In this document: positions 35,880 through 48,600 of the stretch, piece by piece
How positions within the stretch are numbered: the stretch's first letter is position 1
How the letters are laid out: each line of letters begins with the position of its first letter
Translations under genes and position numbers: made by a program
Notes under the pieces: model-generated
Told to the model about the DNA's origin: nothing
Databases searched by the model: none
What the model saw: the letters and a program-made list of their open reading frames with translations, nothing else
Assembly (NCBI GenBank): GCA_950295325.1
Contig: OX485806.1
Location: 1,116,001-1,180,000, forward strand
Direction of reading: 5' to 3'
Source: Polytrichum commune
Taxonomy: Eukaryota > Streptophyta > Polytrichopsida > Polytrichales > Polytrichaceae
DNA length: 64,000 nt

Positions 35880-37870
35880 AACATTGCATTTGTTTGTTTG
35901 TTTATTACTTTTTTGTTTATAAAAATGATTTGGTATTCAAAATTGACATTGGTCCTGAGGTCATAAATTGGCCCTCCAAGAATGGTGCACTCCTTTGCTT
36001 AACCCAAACCATGTCAGATCGTGTCTTTTCCAAATAAAAATTTCCTTCGAAAAAATCAACCTCACTCTAGGTGTAACGTGGTTGGGACAAATTTCAAAAA
36101 TTACACCAATGAAAAGCAGGGATTCTAGCCTTATGACACAAAAGCTAGTCTTGACTCCTGGTAACTTGGTATTCATGAAATTCCAAACTTTTTTGGCCAA
36201 TTCTAGACTAAATTGCCATCGCATACACGGTTTAACATCTCCACTATGATGCCATATGTTTGCACACACCATGTGCATGGTATTTTAATGTAAAATCACC
36301 TACGTAATGGCTACATGGCAAGTACAAATAGCAAGACTTTATGCATGAGTTTCAACTATTCCAAAAATTGCTCACTTATTTCCGAACTCATCCAAAGTAC
36401 GGAATTACCTATATACCATTTTAGTGTCAACCAGTCCTAATAGACTACACTCACTGAAATGTCAAGAAAGTGGAATAGCGAAACACGTGATGGAACTTGT
36501 AGGTGAGAGGAGAATCGAGGCTCATGGACCTAACTTTTGGGAACATACATGCTCGTGTACATACAACAGGACTACACTTCTTTTTTTAAATATTGTTGTT
36601 GAATTTGAGAATTATGATCATGTTGTAATTTGAATTGGATTTTTGATCCTCATAGTAACATGATATTTAGTGTTTTAAGTGACCCTTGAAAATTTCCAAA
36701 ATTATATATATATATAGTGTTGATATTTAAAAAATGTTAGGATTAGGTGGAAGCCATGTACCATAGCTTAAATTATACATTCTAGGTATCATTAATATTG
36801 TGTCTATGTTCAAACTACTAATTCTAAGCATAAAATAGAATGATGTGGGACTAGCATGAGCATTAGGGTACCCACATCATTGAGATCGTTCAATATAGAT
36901 GACACATATATTTCAAGATGTTTTTTTCCCATAAAGAACGAAAATGACAAAAATTGTGTTAACTTGTGTGTGTGTGCATGCGCGTGTGTGGATCGAGCAA
37001 GCTTTGCGTGAATACCGGCCAACGGTTGACTTTGCTTCAATCGAGCCTACTTTATAAGTACCCACTTTATGTCCACAATGCTTCTTCATAATTGAGCTTC
37101 AAGAGAATGTCTCTACATAGGGTCACTTGTCACTTGTACCCATGCATATGAATCAATATCCCAAGACACCAACTGGTATTTAGATAATTTCGGACCTTTT
37201 GGCCAAATCCATGATAAATTGTCATCGCATACCTGCTTTAATATCTTCACTATGGTGTCAAATGTTTGCGTGCATCATGTCCACATTCTTTTGATATACA
37301 ATCACTTATATAACGTCTACACCATTTTTTCTTTTCTTTTTTCTTTTTCTTTTAAAATTTGGGGGGGGGGCAACACAGGGGAAGGAGTAATCTTTGACAT
37401 GCGACAAATCAAATGTATGAAAGGAAAAACATGATGTTGTGTTCCTTGAATGGACAATGAGCTTCAATAGCTTTCGATATGTAGGTGCAAAATCAAGCCT
37501 AAAATGTACAAATCCAAACAAAAGGCATTCAAGAGAATCCATGAAACATTGAGTGATTTAAAGAACCAATAGACACAGTTTTGATACATTTTTGTTGCAT
37601 GAAACGCTAGTAAATCTTCAAAGTGATTTCTTGATAAACAATCATTAAGGTTTTATTTTTATTTTTATTTTTACTTCTCAATATATATGATGAACATATC
37701 ATTCTATTGGTATCAATTTTTAATTTTAAATAGATTAGTTGTGATACAATTCTATTGGCATATTTACTAATACAATTACACACCTTTTCCATGAACAAGA
37801 TTGGCCAAATAAACAACATCATGTGCAACTTGGGATCGTTTATGCATCTTGAGTTGCACGAGCACTCCTC
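35880..37870. other. AT-rich DNA with a direct repeat pair, no gene
   Basis: Segments 36175-36310 and 37196-37325 are diverged direct copies. Both contain ttttggcca, a catcgcata phrase and cactatg, followed by a tttg and catgt motif. Between them the DNA is AT-rich with short (TA)n runs and a G homopolymer near 37359-37369. Frames present are short and unrecognised. Confidence 0.5.
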
Positions 37871-37872
37871 TC

Positions 37873-38321
37873 CAATGTGCAGGGAGATTTTTGGGTATAA
37901 GCAGTCAAAAATCCTAGTGTTTCCAAGTCCAACCGGTAACATGTGTAATCTTTTGGTTTTTCTTTACTATTTTGAGGCATGCTCTATAGAATCCTCTCAA
38001 ACGATCGGGAATTTTCATGAGGTCCCGACCCTCAACCGGCTATTTCTCAAACTCAACTGGTTCATCTATAACTAGACTAAATATTGTATTTAATGTCACT
38101 TACTATTTGGAATTACACAATGTTATGTATCTTTATGTATATCTCATATTCTACCCACAATTGTTAAATCGGTAGTTTGTGAACATTATAGAACATTACC
38201 AATGTTTACTTGGTAAGAAACCACAACAATAGTAGAAAAGATATAGTATTGTGTAACTCCAAATAGCAAGTGACACTAAATATGATATTTAGTGTAGCTG
38301 TCAGTTCTCCCCGTTCAAGAG
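37873..38321. mobile_element. hAT-MITE copy carrying a nested TIR element
   Basis: The outer element begins CAATGTGCAGGGAGATTTTT and belongs to the same family of about 226 bp as 42801-43026 and 49690-49916. Near its right end, a second element at about 38073-38297 interrupts it. The continuation after the break (gctgtcagttctccccgttc) matches the uninterrupted copy at 49690-49916. The target duplication of the outer element is no longer visible. Confidence 0.7.
38073..38297. mobile_element. Nested TIR element (ACTAAATAT ends)
   Basis: This is about 225 bp with inverted arms of about 58 bp: left ACTAAATATTGTATTTAATG and onward, right (minus strand) CACTAAATATCATATTTAGT and onward. Both arms continue through a CACTT-ctatttgga-ttacacaat stretch. 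The insertion site is TA or TAG, judged from the uninterrupted copy at 49690. It has no coding content. Confidence 0.75.
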
Positions 38322-38324
38322 TAA

Positions 38325-39660
38325 TTCAGTACCAATATTATCCAAAAGTTGCTTAAGCTAGATGGGTCTAAAAAGGTTATTTTTTTTCCAACTAGCCCAC
38401 TTCTTCTAGGATACAAGAAACACAAAATTAGTACAAGATGGTTAACAAATCCACGCCGAGGCCGTAGCTAGTTTCCTCGTAATTTTTGGAGCTCGTGTGA
38501 ATATCTTATACATGATCGAAGTGAAGATCCTCATGCACATTAACTAACCATGCATGTCCCTCAGTTATGATTGCTTGTTGAATTTATGTTGTTAATTAAA
38601 TTTTTTTTAGACAATTGAAACAAAGAAGAAAGCTTTGCGGATTCCCTTGGGTGCAACTAGTGGAACCATAACATACTTCTTTCCATAAGCATCTTGGCCA
38701 TTGCATGACTGAGCCAACCTTAGGCACTTTCGTGTTCCAATGCATAGTTCTAGTGTTGTCCCTATGGTACACGAGTTTGTTCCCGCCCCATATTTTGTCG
38801 CATTTCCCAATCACATTGTCGTATATGACAACTTTCTCTCCCTATCTAAGTAATATACAACCGAGGATGGTTACCGTATTCTAAGCACGTACTCCAATCT
38901 GTTCTACATGTCTTTTTGATACTTGTTCTCGGAGCTACACTTAATCACATCCCACTCAAAAATAGGTATCCGATTAAGATAACCGACCAAATTAGACATG
39001 TCTACCTTATACTAGACATTGACATCACAAGTGCTTTTAAGTATTTGCACGTGAGGCAATAGTCTAAGCCTCCATTGGATTCTCACACCTACATGTCATG
39101 ACAAGTCTTCCGTGTTTGGAGCTCAAGTTGACTTCATTCTCAACTACACACAACTACATATAAAAAAACAAAATATATTACGAGAAGTCCACCCCTATGC
39201 ACTAGGAGCCAATGGGCACTAAGCAATTGTTTCTCTACACAATTTATCATCGGACCCATGAAAGATACTTTGAGCTTTTGGCCACCACAAGGGCCCACAA
39301 ATGTGAACTCCATTCCTAAAATTATCCATAGATGTCAAGAAACTTGAGGTCTACACTAAACATGGTCTATGAATATGGACCATGTTGTTTGAAATATGGC
39401 TTATTCTAGATTTTTTTTCTGTGTTATCTTGCTACCTTGTTTTTGTTTCATCACAAAAAAGGATTTGCAAAAAAAATAAACTCAAAATCAAGAATGACAC
39501 ATGTTGTGATCACATGGACCGAGACCATGTAGCAATCCATATAGAAATCACATGTCCAAACCAAAGAATGTTGAACACATTATTTAATAATCACCAATTA
39601 TATTGCTAAGTGGAAGTCATTAGCACGATGAACGTGATATACATGAGACATCATGTTTAT
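38325..39660. other. AT-rich intergenic DNA, no gene recognised
   Basis: A minus-strand frame at 38596-38814 reads IGKCDKIWGGNKLVYH and looks slightly protein-like, but it is short and I cannot place it. The rest is AT-rich with no paired ends. Confidence 0.4.
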
Positions 39661-39663
39661 CAA

Positions 39664-40008
39664 TAAGGGTTTGTTGACACGAAGGCAGTAGGCCATGGTT
39701 TTAAAATGATCATGGCACCCCGCTTTCTGGATGGAGCATAGGGAAGTCCGTGGACTATAGTCCAAAGTTTTTTGGTAGTTCACAAGTCCTTAGTGTAAAC
39801 CCAAGTTTCCATCACACGTTCCAACTAGCCCACCTTCAAGAGTTATCCCCAAAAATTCTCCAACATTATTCATACTTGTCATGTGGAGATACTCCACTAA
39901 AATGGTGTGGGTTGTAGGCTAAAACTAAGCTGAAGGGGGGGGGGGCATGTGACACTCTCAATGAGACTTCAAGGATTCTCAAGAGCTATGGTCTAATGGC
40001 TTGCCCTA
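39664..40008. mobile_element. TIR element, GCCATTAGGCCATGG family, copy
   Basis: The left end AAGGGTTTGTTGACACGAAG, followed by GCAGTAGGCCATGG, is an inverted match to the right end (minus strand CTTAGGGCAAGCCATTAGAC). Inside is a G homopolymer. It is related to 45201-45613 and in part to 44475-44740, and has no frame. Confidence 0.55.
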
Positions 40009-40224
40009 AGTCACAACTTGTCTCCCAAGATATGACCCAAAGAATGTTGGTGTCTCGGGGAGGGCACTAAATGTAGCATGTAAAGTACCATGCGGGTGTA
40101 CAAAAGGGTATCTAATGAGAATTTGGATCATAAAGTATACATATAAGATGGGTTACATTGTTCCATCTAGATATATATAAAATAAGGTAGTATGAATTAT
40201 GAGAGAGAAGTAAGTTTACCCTAA

Positions 40225-40500
40225 GTCACGGAGAGAGAGAGAGAGAGAGAGAGAGGGAATTATCGCATACAAGTGTACTTCTTATCCATCCAAAATCAAC
40301 ACTTGCACCCCCTATATATTTGTTGCCGATTCATCTCAAATGACATTGAGTAGACTAATTCAAGGTTGTTACAACTACTTCAGGTCAAATAAACTTAAAG
40401 AAGTAGACTCCGTGTTGGATATTGGTTAGGGCGTTTATGTTGGATGAATGAGAAGTGCAATCGTATACAATAATTCCCTCTCTCCCTAAGTCCCCCCCCC
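40225..40500. mobile_element. TIR element with GAGAGAGGGAATTAT ends
   Basis: The left side (GA run, then ggaattatcgcatacaagtg and a cttcttatccatcca phrase) is inverted at the right side (ttggatgaatgagaagtgca, then tataattccctctctccc-like DNA). It is about 270 bp. Related tandem copies lie at about 60575-61054. A C homopolymer follows the right end. Confidence 0.55.
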
Positions 40501-42300
40501 CAGGTCTTTCAAAAGAGGAATTTGTTTCATCCAGTACCTCTTTTACCCTTCAATAGTTCATATGTTTCCATTCATGAAGCAATATTTGTCATCCCCCATG
40601 TCATATTTCAATGACTTTGTAGTACAAGAATGTGTTATGAGCATATAAACTAAATTTCTTTGTGTTTTTTTCCTCCAATCGCTTATATCATTTATACGTA
40701 ATTGAGGCAATTACTCCAAGAATTCAAATTTCTATCAAAACACACTGCAATCTATCATGTAATCTATGGTTCATGTATATAGTCTTCTTTTGGGTCATGG
40801 ACATTTGTATATAAGGGTTTTGAATAAGGAGTCCCACACGCACATGGCTTCCACAAGAAGAATGCTTCCACCCCACCGCCCTAGGTTGGAATATGTATAT
40901 GAAGATGCCTATTTTGAACACCGTTCCTAAAGCGATTACCAACATACCGACTATTCCCATGTTTGCATTCTAAAATGAATAAACGTACTTCATTCTAGAA
41001 GACATTGACTACTTTAGAAAACGTGCTCATAACGGGTGCTTCCCTACCTTAGTATAACCATGAAACGATAAGCCAAAGACACATCTTAATGCAAAATCGG
41101 ATGCTTTCATTCACATGGACCCTCACTCCAAGTAGTATGTCACTCGATACCATGGATGATTATGAATACTTCACTAAAGTAATAGATATTTTTGTATTGG
41201 AAATTGATACTTTAGGTTAATGCACAATGATGGAAGTGGGCCTTTGCCAACTTATTTTCCACGTTTTCCCTTTCTCAAGATGTCATTGGTAAGCTTGAGA
41301 TTGAGGGCCTCCACCTAACCTTCTTGCTTATGGGTGATCCTTGTCAAAATAGTTGTGTAGTGCACTTTCATCTAGCTTATACAAAGAGGTGTAAAGGTAA
41401 AGGGTGCTAAAATCAACACTCTAAAATCTTTCACAATAAGTACATATTGATTATGAGAACGTCCACCAGATGAACATTAGTCTCCCCCCCCCCCCAATGG
41501 AGGGTTTTGGGTAATCTACCAATGACACTTTGAAGCCTTATAACTTTTGCACACAAAATTCAAAGAAGACGTCTTTTGGTGCCTTGGATTTTTCTTTTAA
41601 TTGCTAACAACACCTACTAGTTTCTTTCAATAAAATGATAGTATGTTTACTCACTATTTTTAGAGTGACGGTTTTAGCACCCTCGACCTTACTGGACATT
41701 TCTTATACTATGTAGTACTATAATGGATTTGTACATTGTAGTTCGATGCATTACTTAGATTGTGTTATAAATCCACTGTCATGCATTTCACTCATATCAC
41801 TATAAACATATGACTCCTAGACAATTGACTTATGTCACCAGAAACTTGTCCTATGTAGTTGAAAAATTTGTAAAATCTAGCATAGTGGTAGCTTTGCATT
41901 GTTCTTTGATCAACGTGGGATAATTGTGTAGGGACTTGTATGATGGTAGTTTATGCAAATTGACAATTTCGAGTCTACAAGGTCGTTAGATTCGGGAATA
42001 AATTGGTGACAAAACCTCGACATTGGTACCCTCATTCGGACGGTTCTCATGCAAATTGTACATTTCAAACTCACGAATCGAAGATGGTGTGTGTCAAGTG
42101 GTGGTATTCTAAGTACATGTGTGAGTTTGTGAGTAGAGAGGTTATAAGAGAAGATTATTATTTTCACATAAAATGGACTTGTGGGAGGCAAAAAAAAATT
42201 GATCAACCTTCAAGTATAAGGAGAACGATGGAAGTTAATGAACAAAACAAACACGAAGACTTGAGTTCCGGAGTGCATGGGTGGACATAACTCTCCTTTA
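40501..42300. other. AT-rich intergenic DNA, no gene
   Basis: Frames of up to 98 codons occur near 41910-42290 on both strands, but none has a known motif. There is a C homopolymer at about 41485-41497. Terminal repeats were not found until the element at 42306. Confidence 0.4.
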
Positions 42301-42305
42301 CGCCT

Positions 42306-42500
42306 ATGTCCGGGAAGAACCGGCGGTTAGTTACAGATGAACCTGTTGAGAAATAAGCGGTTGAAGTTCAAGACTTCAGGAGAATTACCGATCGTTTTAG
42401 AGGAATCTATAGAAGAATATACTTCAAATGAATAAAGAAAAACCGGAAGATTATGTCAACATGTACTTGGCTGGATTTAGAATCACCAAGATCTTGACTG
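42306..42500 (-). mobile_element. hAT-MITE copy in reverse orientation
   Basis: This is the reverse-complement version of the 226-bp family. It shares ccggttagtta-type, gaaataagcggttgaagttc and aattaccgatcgttttagag phrases with 42801-43026. Both ends are diverged. It abuts the TIR element that starts at 42505. Confidence 0.6.
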
Positions 42501-42504
42501 ACTA

Positions 42505-43161
42505 AGGTAGAAATACCATAACCCGTGAAAATAGGGTGATTCGCATTGAAGATCTGGTCTGACAATCATGAGATAATTTTCCAAGATAGACGAGAAGGAT
42601 TCATGAAGAATGCAAGTTGTTTCATATTTTTCTGCCCTATACAAAAAAATGCCTACAATTTTTCAAAATGGAAAGTTGTCTAACCCCCTACTCGTTCACT
42701 AGATCCTCCCTACACCGAACACGGTACTCCGCATTTCCATACAGAACATCGCCTAAATCGGTTACCTCATGAGTACATTAACTCTTGACTCCCATTGGCT
42801 TAGTGATCGGGGAGATTTTAGGGCATCATCGGTTGAGATCCTAGCATTTGCTAGTCCAACCGGTTACAAGTTGACATCCTCCGGTTTTCCTTTATTAAAG
42901 TGGGGTATATTCTATAAATTCCTCGAAAACGATCGGTAATTTTCCTGCAGTCTTGAACTTCAACCGGTTATTTCTCAAACTCAACCAGTTCATTTGTAAT
43001 TAACTGTTGATTCTCCTTGATCATTGCATTGGCTACACTAAGTGTACACACATTGAAGTTGCCGCCGAGCCATGATCCGTTTTAGAAATGGCACTTCACC
43101 ATTATGACATCGGTCTAGTGCACAGCTAGAGGGTGGTTAATGGGTTCTGGTATTTCTACCT
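42505..43161. mobile_element. TA-target TIR element, copy B, with hAT-MITE inserted
   Basis: This has the same ends as copy A (AGGTAGAAATACCATAACCC left, inverted right) and TA on both sides. It is 657 bp long because a 226-bp element plus an 8-bp duplication sits at 42793-43034. Without the insertion it matches copy A at well above 90 per cent by eye. Confidence 0.82.
42801..43026. mobile_element. hAT-MITE inserted into copy B, 8-bp target duplication
   Basis: This is a 226-bp element flanked by CATTGGCT at 42793-42800 and 43027-43034. The empty site, with a single CATTGGCT, is present in copy A. The ends TAGTGATCGGGGAG (left) and CAATGATCAAGGAG (right, minus strand) match at 10 of 14 positions. 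The size, target length and ends define a non-autonomous hAT family. Other copies: 37873, 42306 (reverse) and 49690. Confidence 0.85.
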
Positions 43162-43164
43162 TAT

Positions 43165-44470
43165 GCCCAAAAACTACCCAAGCACTGCTTTACATTGATC
43201 ATGTTTTACCAAGTGTCAAGGTAAGAGTACTTCCTTCCTTTGGAAAGGTGGTTGCCATAATGTTATCATTAAGTCATTGGAGGTCAACTTTGACTTGGCA
43301 GGTCATTGAATTTCCAAAACCATGAGAGCCCATGAGTATGGAGCATCATTTGATGACATAAAACCATACTTGAATTAACCCTAAGGAACCATGATTGTGG
43401 AGAAGTCATCATTTGTTAATTATGGGTTGGGTCGCAAAACAAACATAAATGACAACCGTGGTTATGATTATATTACAAGACTACTAGTTTTCTATCTCAA
43501 TTACGGATCTTATTTATTTATATTCTTATATTATATTGAAGTTTCCCAGGGGGTTACACTCTTCATTAAGATAAGATTAAAGTGTGCTCACCACCTATAA
43601 ATTAATAAATTTATACACAACAAATTTCAAGATAAGTAGGGATACGAACATACACACACACAAATGCAAAGACTACACAAAGTGTTAGTTTAGAATATAT
43701 GCACCCGTTCATGGTTGAAATCCTAGCTTTGTATTTCTTGGCTTGGGAGATGCTTATTTTTTAGTTTACAAATGAAATAAAATTTCTAAACAATGTGCGG
43801 TTGTTTTGTGGGCCCTGAGAAATGATTTCATTCATCCACATAAGTACTTATTTTTAATGGAAAATTATCTACATCATGATAGTTAACGTAGCACGTTGGT
43901 CTACTTGAGATGATAATTTTGTGATTTAATATGCAAGGGGAAGAAGATATTATTGAGCATACTAATGGTAAGTGTCATGTGTTTGCATTCTAGTATGCAC
44001 GAGGAAGGTATTCTTGAGCATACTAATGGCAAGTGTCATTTGTGTACACTTTTAGACAACTTGTAGAGCATTGTCTAACTTAAGCATACACCTCGTAACA
44101 CTATTGAACATACTCATGCCAAGATATTAGTAGGCGCACTTGAACGCCATGCGACATAGGTGACACTAATGATGAAGTAGTTGATCATTGGTGTAACCTA
44201 GGATACACTTCCAAATAGGGTAAGTGACACTATTACACATGTGTTAGTAATTACCACAAATGGTCTAAACTGGTCGATTTGCTAGTGACTTGACCACATG
44301 ATCCTTGTAGTGCGAAGCACATGATGGGCATAAACTAGACTTGTAACTAAGGAATGGGGGGAGGATTTGAGTCTTGTTGAATTGAATTGTGCAATTTCAA
44401 GTCCAACAAATGTCAATTGAGTGTATGATTATGAGGCAATGCCTATCTAGGTTAGTGTATTGTACGTTAA
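43165..44470. other. Intergenic, short local duplications
   Basis: No gene. A direct duplication of about 75 bp near 43940-44040 repeats gagcatactaatgg and caagtgtcat. Otherwise AT-rich. Confidence 0.4.
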
Positions 44471-44474
44471 CTTC

Positions 44475-44740
44475 TAGGGGTTGTTTACATGAAAGCCATT
44501 AGTCCATGGCTCTTGAGAATCCTTGACTTGTCATTGGTTGAGAGTGTCAAAGGCTTCATTTTAAGTTTACATGAGGGTAGTTTTGGAGCACAACTCATAA
44601 CATTTCTAGTGGATGAAAAATCTACATGAATACCGCATGGCAAGTATGGATAATGTTGGCGGGGATTGTAAGAAATTTTGTTGGGACGGCCCTTGAAGGT
44701 AGGCCTAACATAATTTGTAGCAGGCCCCGGGGGACAACCC
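44475..44740. mobile_element. Partial TIR element, GCCATTAGGCCATGG family
   Basis: It begins AGGGGTTGTTTACATGAAAG and continues with ccattagtccatggctcttg, matching the (minus-strand) right end of 45201-45613. The right side, with a cggcccttgaaggtaggcct phrase, resembles the interior of 14573-15185 and 62539-63050, so these families may be related. Boundaries are approximate. Confidence 0.45.
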
Positions 44741-45200
44741 ATCAAAATGATTGAAAATACATATATCGATATTGTTAATGTTAGTTCAGAATGTGATTTT
44801 TGAAGCTATTGTAGAAAGTTGCATTATGTGGAACTATTGTGCAATACTTTTCTACAATAAAGTATTTCTTCTACTGTGCAATTAAAGAAAGTTAAATTTC
44901 TAATGCATATCCTATAATTAAAGCGTGAATGCTTAAAACTTGTTGAATCAACGTATACAAACACCAATACATAAACAAAGCTACAAATGCTTTCTTTCTT
45001 CTCTCCTTCATGATATATTCGCATATCTAAATAAACTTTGGGCTATAGTTCATGGACTTCTGTACGGTCTCATCCAAAAAGTGGGGTACATTGGTCATTT
45101 AAGAGCCAATGATGGCTCAGTGCCTTTGGTGCAATCATGCCTTTAGTCTAGTACTAGAGGTGGACTCTTTAGTCCAACATCAATGATCCAACGCAATAAT

Positions 45201-45613
45201 AGGGCATGGTTTACACTAAAGGCATTAGGTTATGGCTCTTAATTGACCATGGTACTGTACCTTGGTCTTTGTTGAATTAGAGCATAGAGAAGTCCATGGT
45301 CTACAACTCAAAACCTTTTGGAGGTCACGTACAAGTCCTCAATGTAAACCCATATTCCTGCTGCACAATCCCCCACACCTACCTTCAAGAGTTACCCCAA
45401 AAAATCCCTTGCAATCCTGACTGACATTATCCATACTTGTCATTTGCAAATTAGGAGTCCATGCAAATTTCTCATCCATTGAAAACATTATGAGTTATAG
45501 TCTGAAATTGTGCTCACATAAACCTACAGTGAGGGCCCGTGACAATCTCAACCAACAAGAATTCAAGGATTCTCAAGAGCCATGGCCTAATGGCTTTCAT
45601 GGAACCGGCCCCT
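45201..45613. mobile_element. TIR element, GCCATTAGGCCATGG family, fuller copy
   Basis: The left end AGGGCATGGTTTACACTAAA and the right end (minus strand AGGGGCCGGTTCCATGAAAG) continue into matching inverted arms (gcattaggt-tatggctctt versus gccattaggccatggctctt). About 410 bp, no coding frame. Diverged target sites. Probably hAT-like from the AGGG terminus. Confidence 0.55.
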
Positions 45614-45614
45614 A

Positions 45615-48600
45615 AGTATTCTAGTTGTAAGTAAGTCGGACCAATGCATTCAATTGTATAATTTCAAGGTCAGAGCTGGAGAGACCTCGGTCCTTCAGTT
45701 GTAAGTACTGTAACTTGTTACCTCTTCTAGAAACGATCAGTGTCCAAATGCGATATTTTGGCTGATATAAGTATGTGATTTATACATAATAATATATCCA
45801 ATGCTTTTCAAAGAACAAAGTGGCTCAGTATTTGCAGTGTGGCCTTGACATGAGGAAACAGATCATAAGTTTCCGATTTGAGAATTTATGGGCACAATCA
45901 TTCGAGGCCCACATAAGTATGAACGAAGGTTGAGTAAGGTTATGGAGCTCTCACATAATTATTCGAGTGGTTCTACCCATTTTTAGTGGTCCACGTCCAA
46001 AAGGAGTTTGCTATGAACTTTTGACACATTTGGAGTATTATTGATTGCCATCTTTGGGGTAATTTGAGGACCCACTAAGTTGGGTGACCTTCTCGTTGCA
46101 TTCTGCTTCATGGAGGACGAGTTGAGCGTGTCAAGTCTTTTCTTTGACTTGTGAAAGGGTAGTTCCACCACGCCATCCACAATGTGCCGTGGACGGGCTT
46201 GCTGGTTCATCCATATGTTGGAGACACCGGTTGCTCCTTTGCCTGGACTTCTGTTTGTGTGTCCCTCTTTGATGGTTTTAGCAGAACTCAAGGACTCCCC
46301 GGATTTTATCGGCGATCGATTGGCTACAATCTGCAACAGAAAAATACAAGAAAACTAGCCATTGGTGGTACATCAACATGAATGTGAGCCCAATAATCCT
46401 AACATGTTTAAGAGTGTCCTTGATACATGGTAACGTATAAGTACCTATCTTTTGGTGGTAGGGCTCTTTGGGGTAGAGAAGAGATAAAGGGTGTTTTATT
46501 GTTGTCGAGTTGCAGCATGGGCTCGTGTATTTATTGTCTAGTTGTTATGTTTATTTATTTCTTTAAGATGAGGTATTTTATAACTAACCACATGCAAGAT
46601 CAACGGGCTCATCGTCTTCAAAGACTAGTCGCTAAAACATGTTTAAGAAGCATTAATTTGGAACCGCGAAGCTCTTCTTATAAGTTTATTTAAAACTGTA
46701 TGTTTTAATAAAATCATACATTGACCTGTTGGAAGTGACAATGAATACCTAGGGGGTGATCTAGATGGTGACTATTGCAGATTTGTTCTAAAACCATTGA
46801 CAATCAAAAGAGTAAAGTCACATTTATTCCAGTTCAGACACAAATGGTTGTATCAATGGATTCTTGTCAATGCTCTTGTTCCTCTTCGTGAAATACCCAG
46901 TCATGGATTCATATGGGAAGTACACTCGAGATTGTAGTTAGTGTCACCAATTCTATTTGTCATGCTCAATACTAATTGTAAACCGCCCGTGTAGTGTCAC
47001 TAGCACTAAAGGTACACCTATCATTATTTGTCATTCCTTGTAAACAAATTGGGGGCATTATAGACTACGCCGTTGCAATCGATGTCACTTACTAAAGTGA
47101 TTTTTCATACAAATTTCAATCACCCATGACAATATTCCATTGCATAAATGTTAGAGCAACTCGAGCAAGCACCCAACCGCACATCAAGCGGTAGAATTAT
47201 GAACAAGTGGGTGAACTAAAAAGAAGTTGGGATGACAAAATTTGTAAACTTATTCATAAGAAGTTATCATGAGAGAAAGTTATCACAGTGGCATAAACTA
47301 TCATATTAGATTTGAATACAATATTTAATGTAGCGATTGAGGACATAACATTATTCTGAATGTTATTCCGGTCGAAGACTGATTGTGAGAACACCAGGAA
47401 ATATCCTATGGAATATTTTTGGTCTCACATAACACTGTTATGGATCTGAATAATGTTATGAAACAACATTATTATGTATTTCTAAAGAAGGGGGAGAGTG
47501 AGCTGCCACCTGGGAACTCCCTGCGGAAGGTGTTGTTATCCTTGGAGCACGGGCCTTGGAAGCGTGTGAAGAATCACCAAACATGTGCTTGGGCCTGTCT
47601 TGATAGTACATGGAAAACACCAACCCGTGTGTTGTGTTTGGTGTGGGTGATTGGACATCGAGAGGTGATGGAGTTGTGGGCTTGCTAGGCTTGATTAAGG
47701 ACTTCTCCGGTAGAGCCGGTTGAGTGTTGATGATGTGTTTTGGATCCTCCTTTCGTGACGCTAGGCTATCACCATGAATATGGCCACTTAAGATGATTGC
47801 CCATAAAATTGGTCACAAATATATATATATATTGCATCAAATGGAGTTTCCTATCGACTGTACATCTCACATAGTAACTCAATGATCATGAGTTGGGCTG
47901 GTTTTTGAGAGTAGCTTGGAGAAGACCCAACATGGATTGACTTCATGCACAAGGGTGTCATACGTAATGTATCATTGAATCATGATTGTAGTGTTCGAAA
48001 ACATGAGTAATAGGTCATATGTCATAGTGGCCAGAGTCAACAACTCCTCTTCAACATGATTGAAGGTACATCTCCAAAATAAACATCACGCTCCTTTATT
48101 TTGGATGAGTTGGTTACCTCTTGTAATTTAGAGTCTAAAAGAAGGTCTAGATTTGGGCCAAGCTGGCATTGCACTCCTCTATTAGGATGAGTTGGTGTCA
48201 CCTCTTGTTATGCAAAGGCTAAAAGAAGGTCCATAATTTAAGCTATGCTTGTTCTATATCTAAATCCTTAACTTGTGTCTTTGCTTTCCGGATGCACTTA
48301 TATACACCTCCAAACCTCATTTAGAGGGTCAATATTCCCTTAAAAACAATCTTTATTTTCTAGATTACTCTATTGAGCTTGTATTTATTGACAAACATTG
48401 AGCATGTGGTCCAATTGCTTTTGAACACGTTCATCCTATTCATACACCACTCAAAAATATAGGTGTCCAATCAAGATGAGTGACTGCATTAGGTGTGAAT
48501 ACCTTAGTAGGGGTGTCGGTTTGGTCCTAGTGTAGTCCTTGAGCTTGAATTTGTTGGGCTTTTGGGAGTGCAGAGAGTTGCCCAACCATTGTGCCGGCTT

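Noticed and set aside
45983-46336. Minus-strand 117-codon frame at 45983-46336
   Set aside because: Some protein-like texture, but no motif and no intron-exon partners; likely repeat debris.
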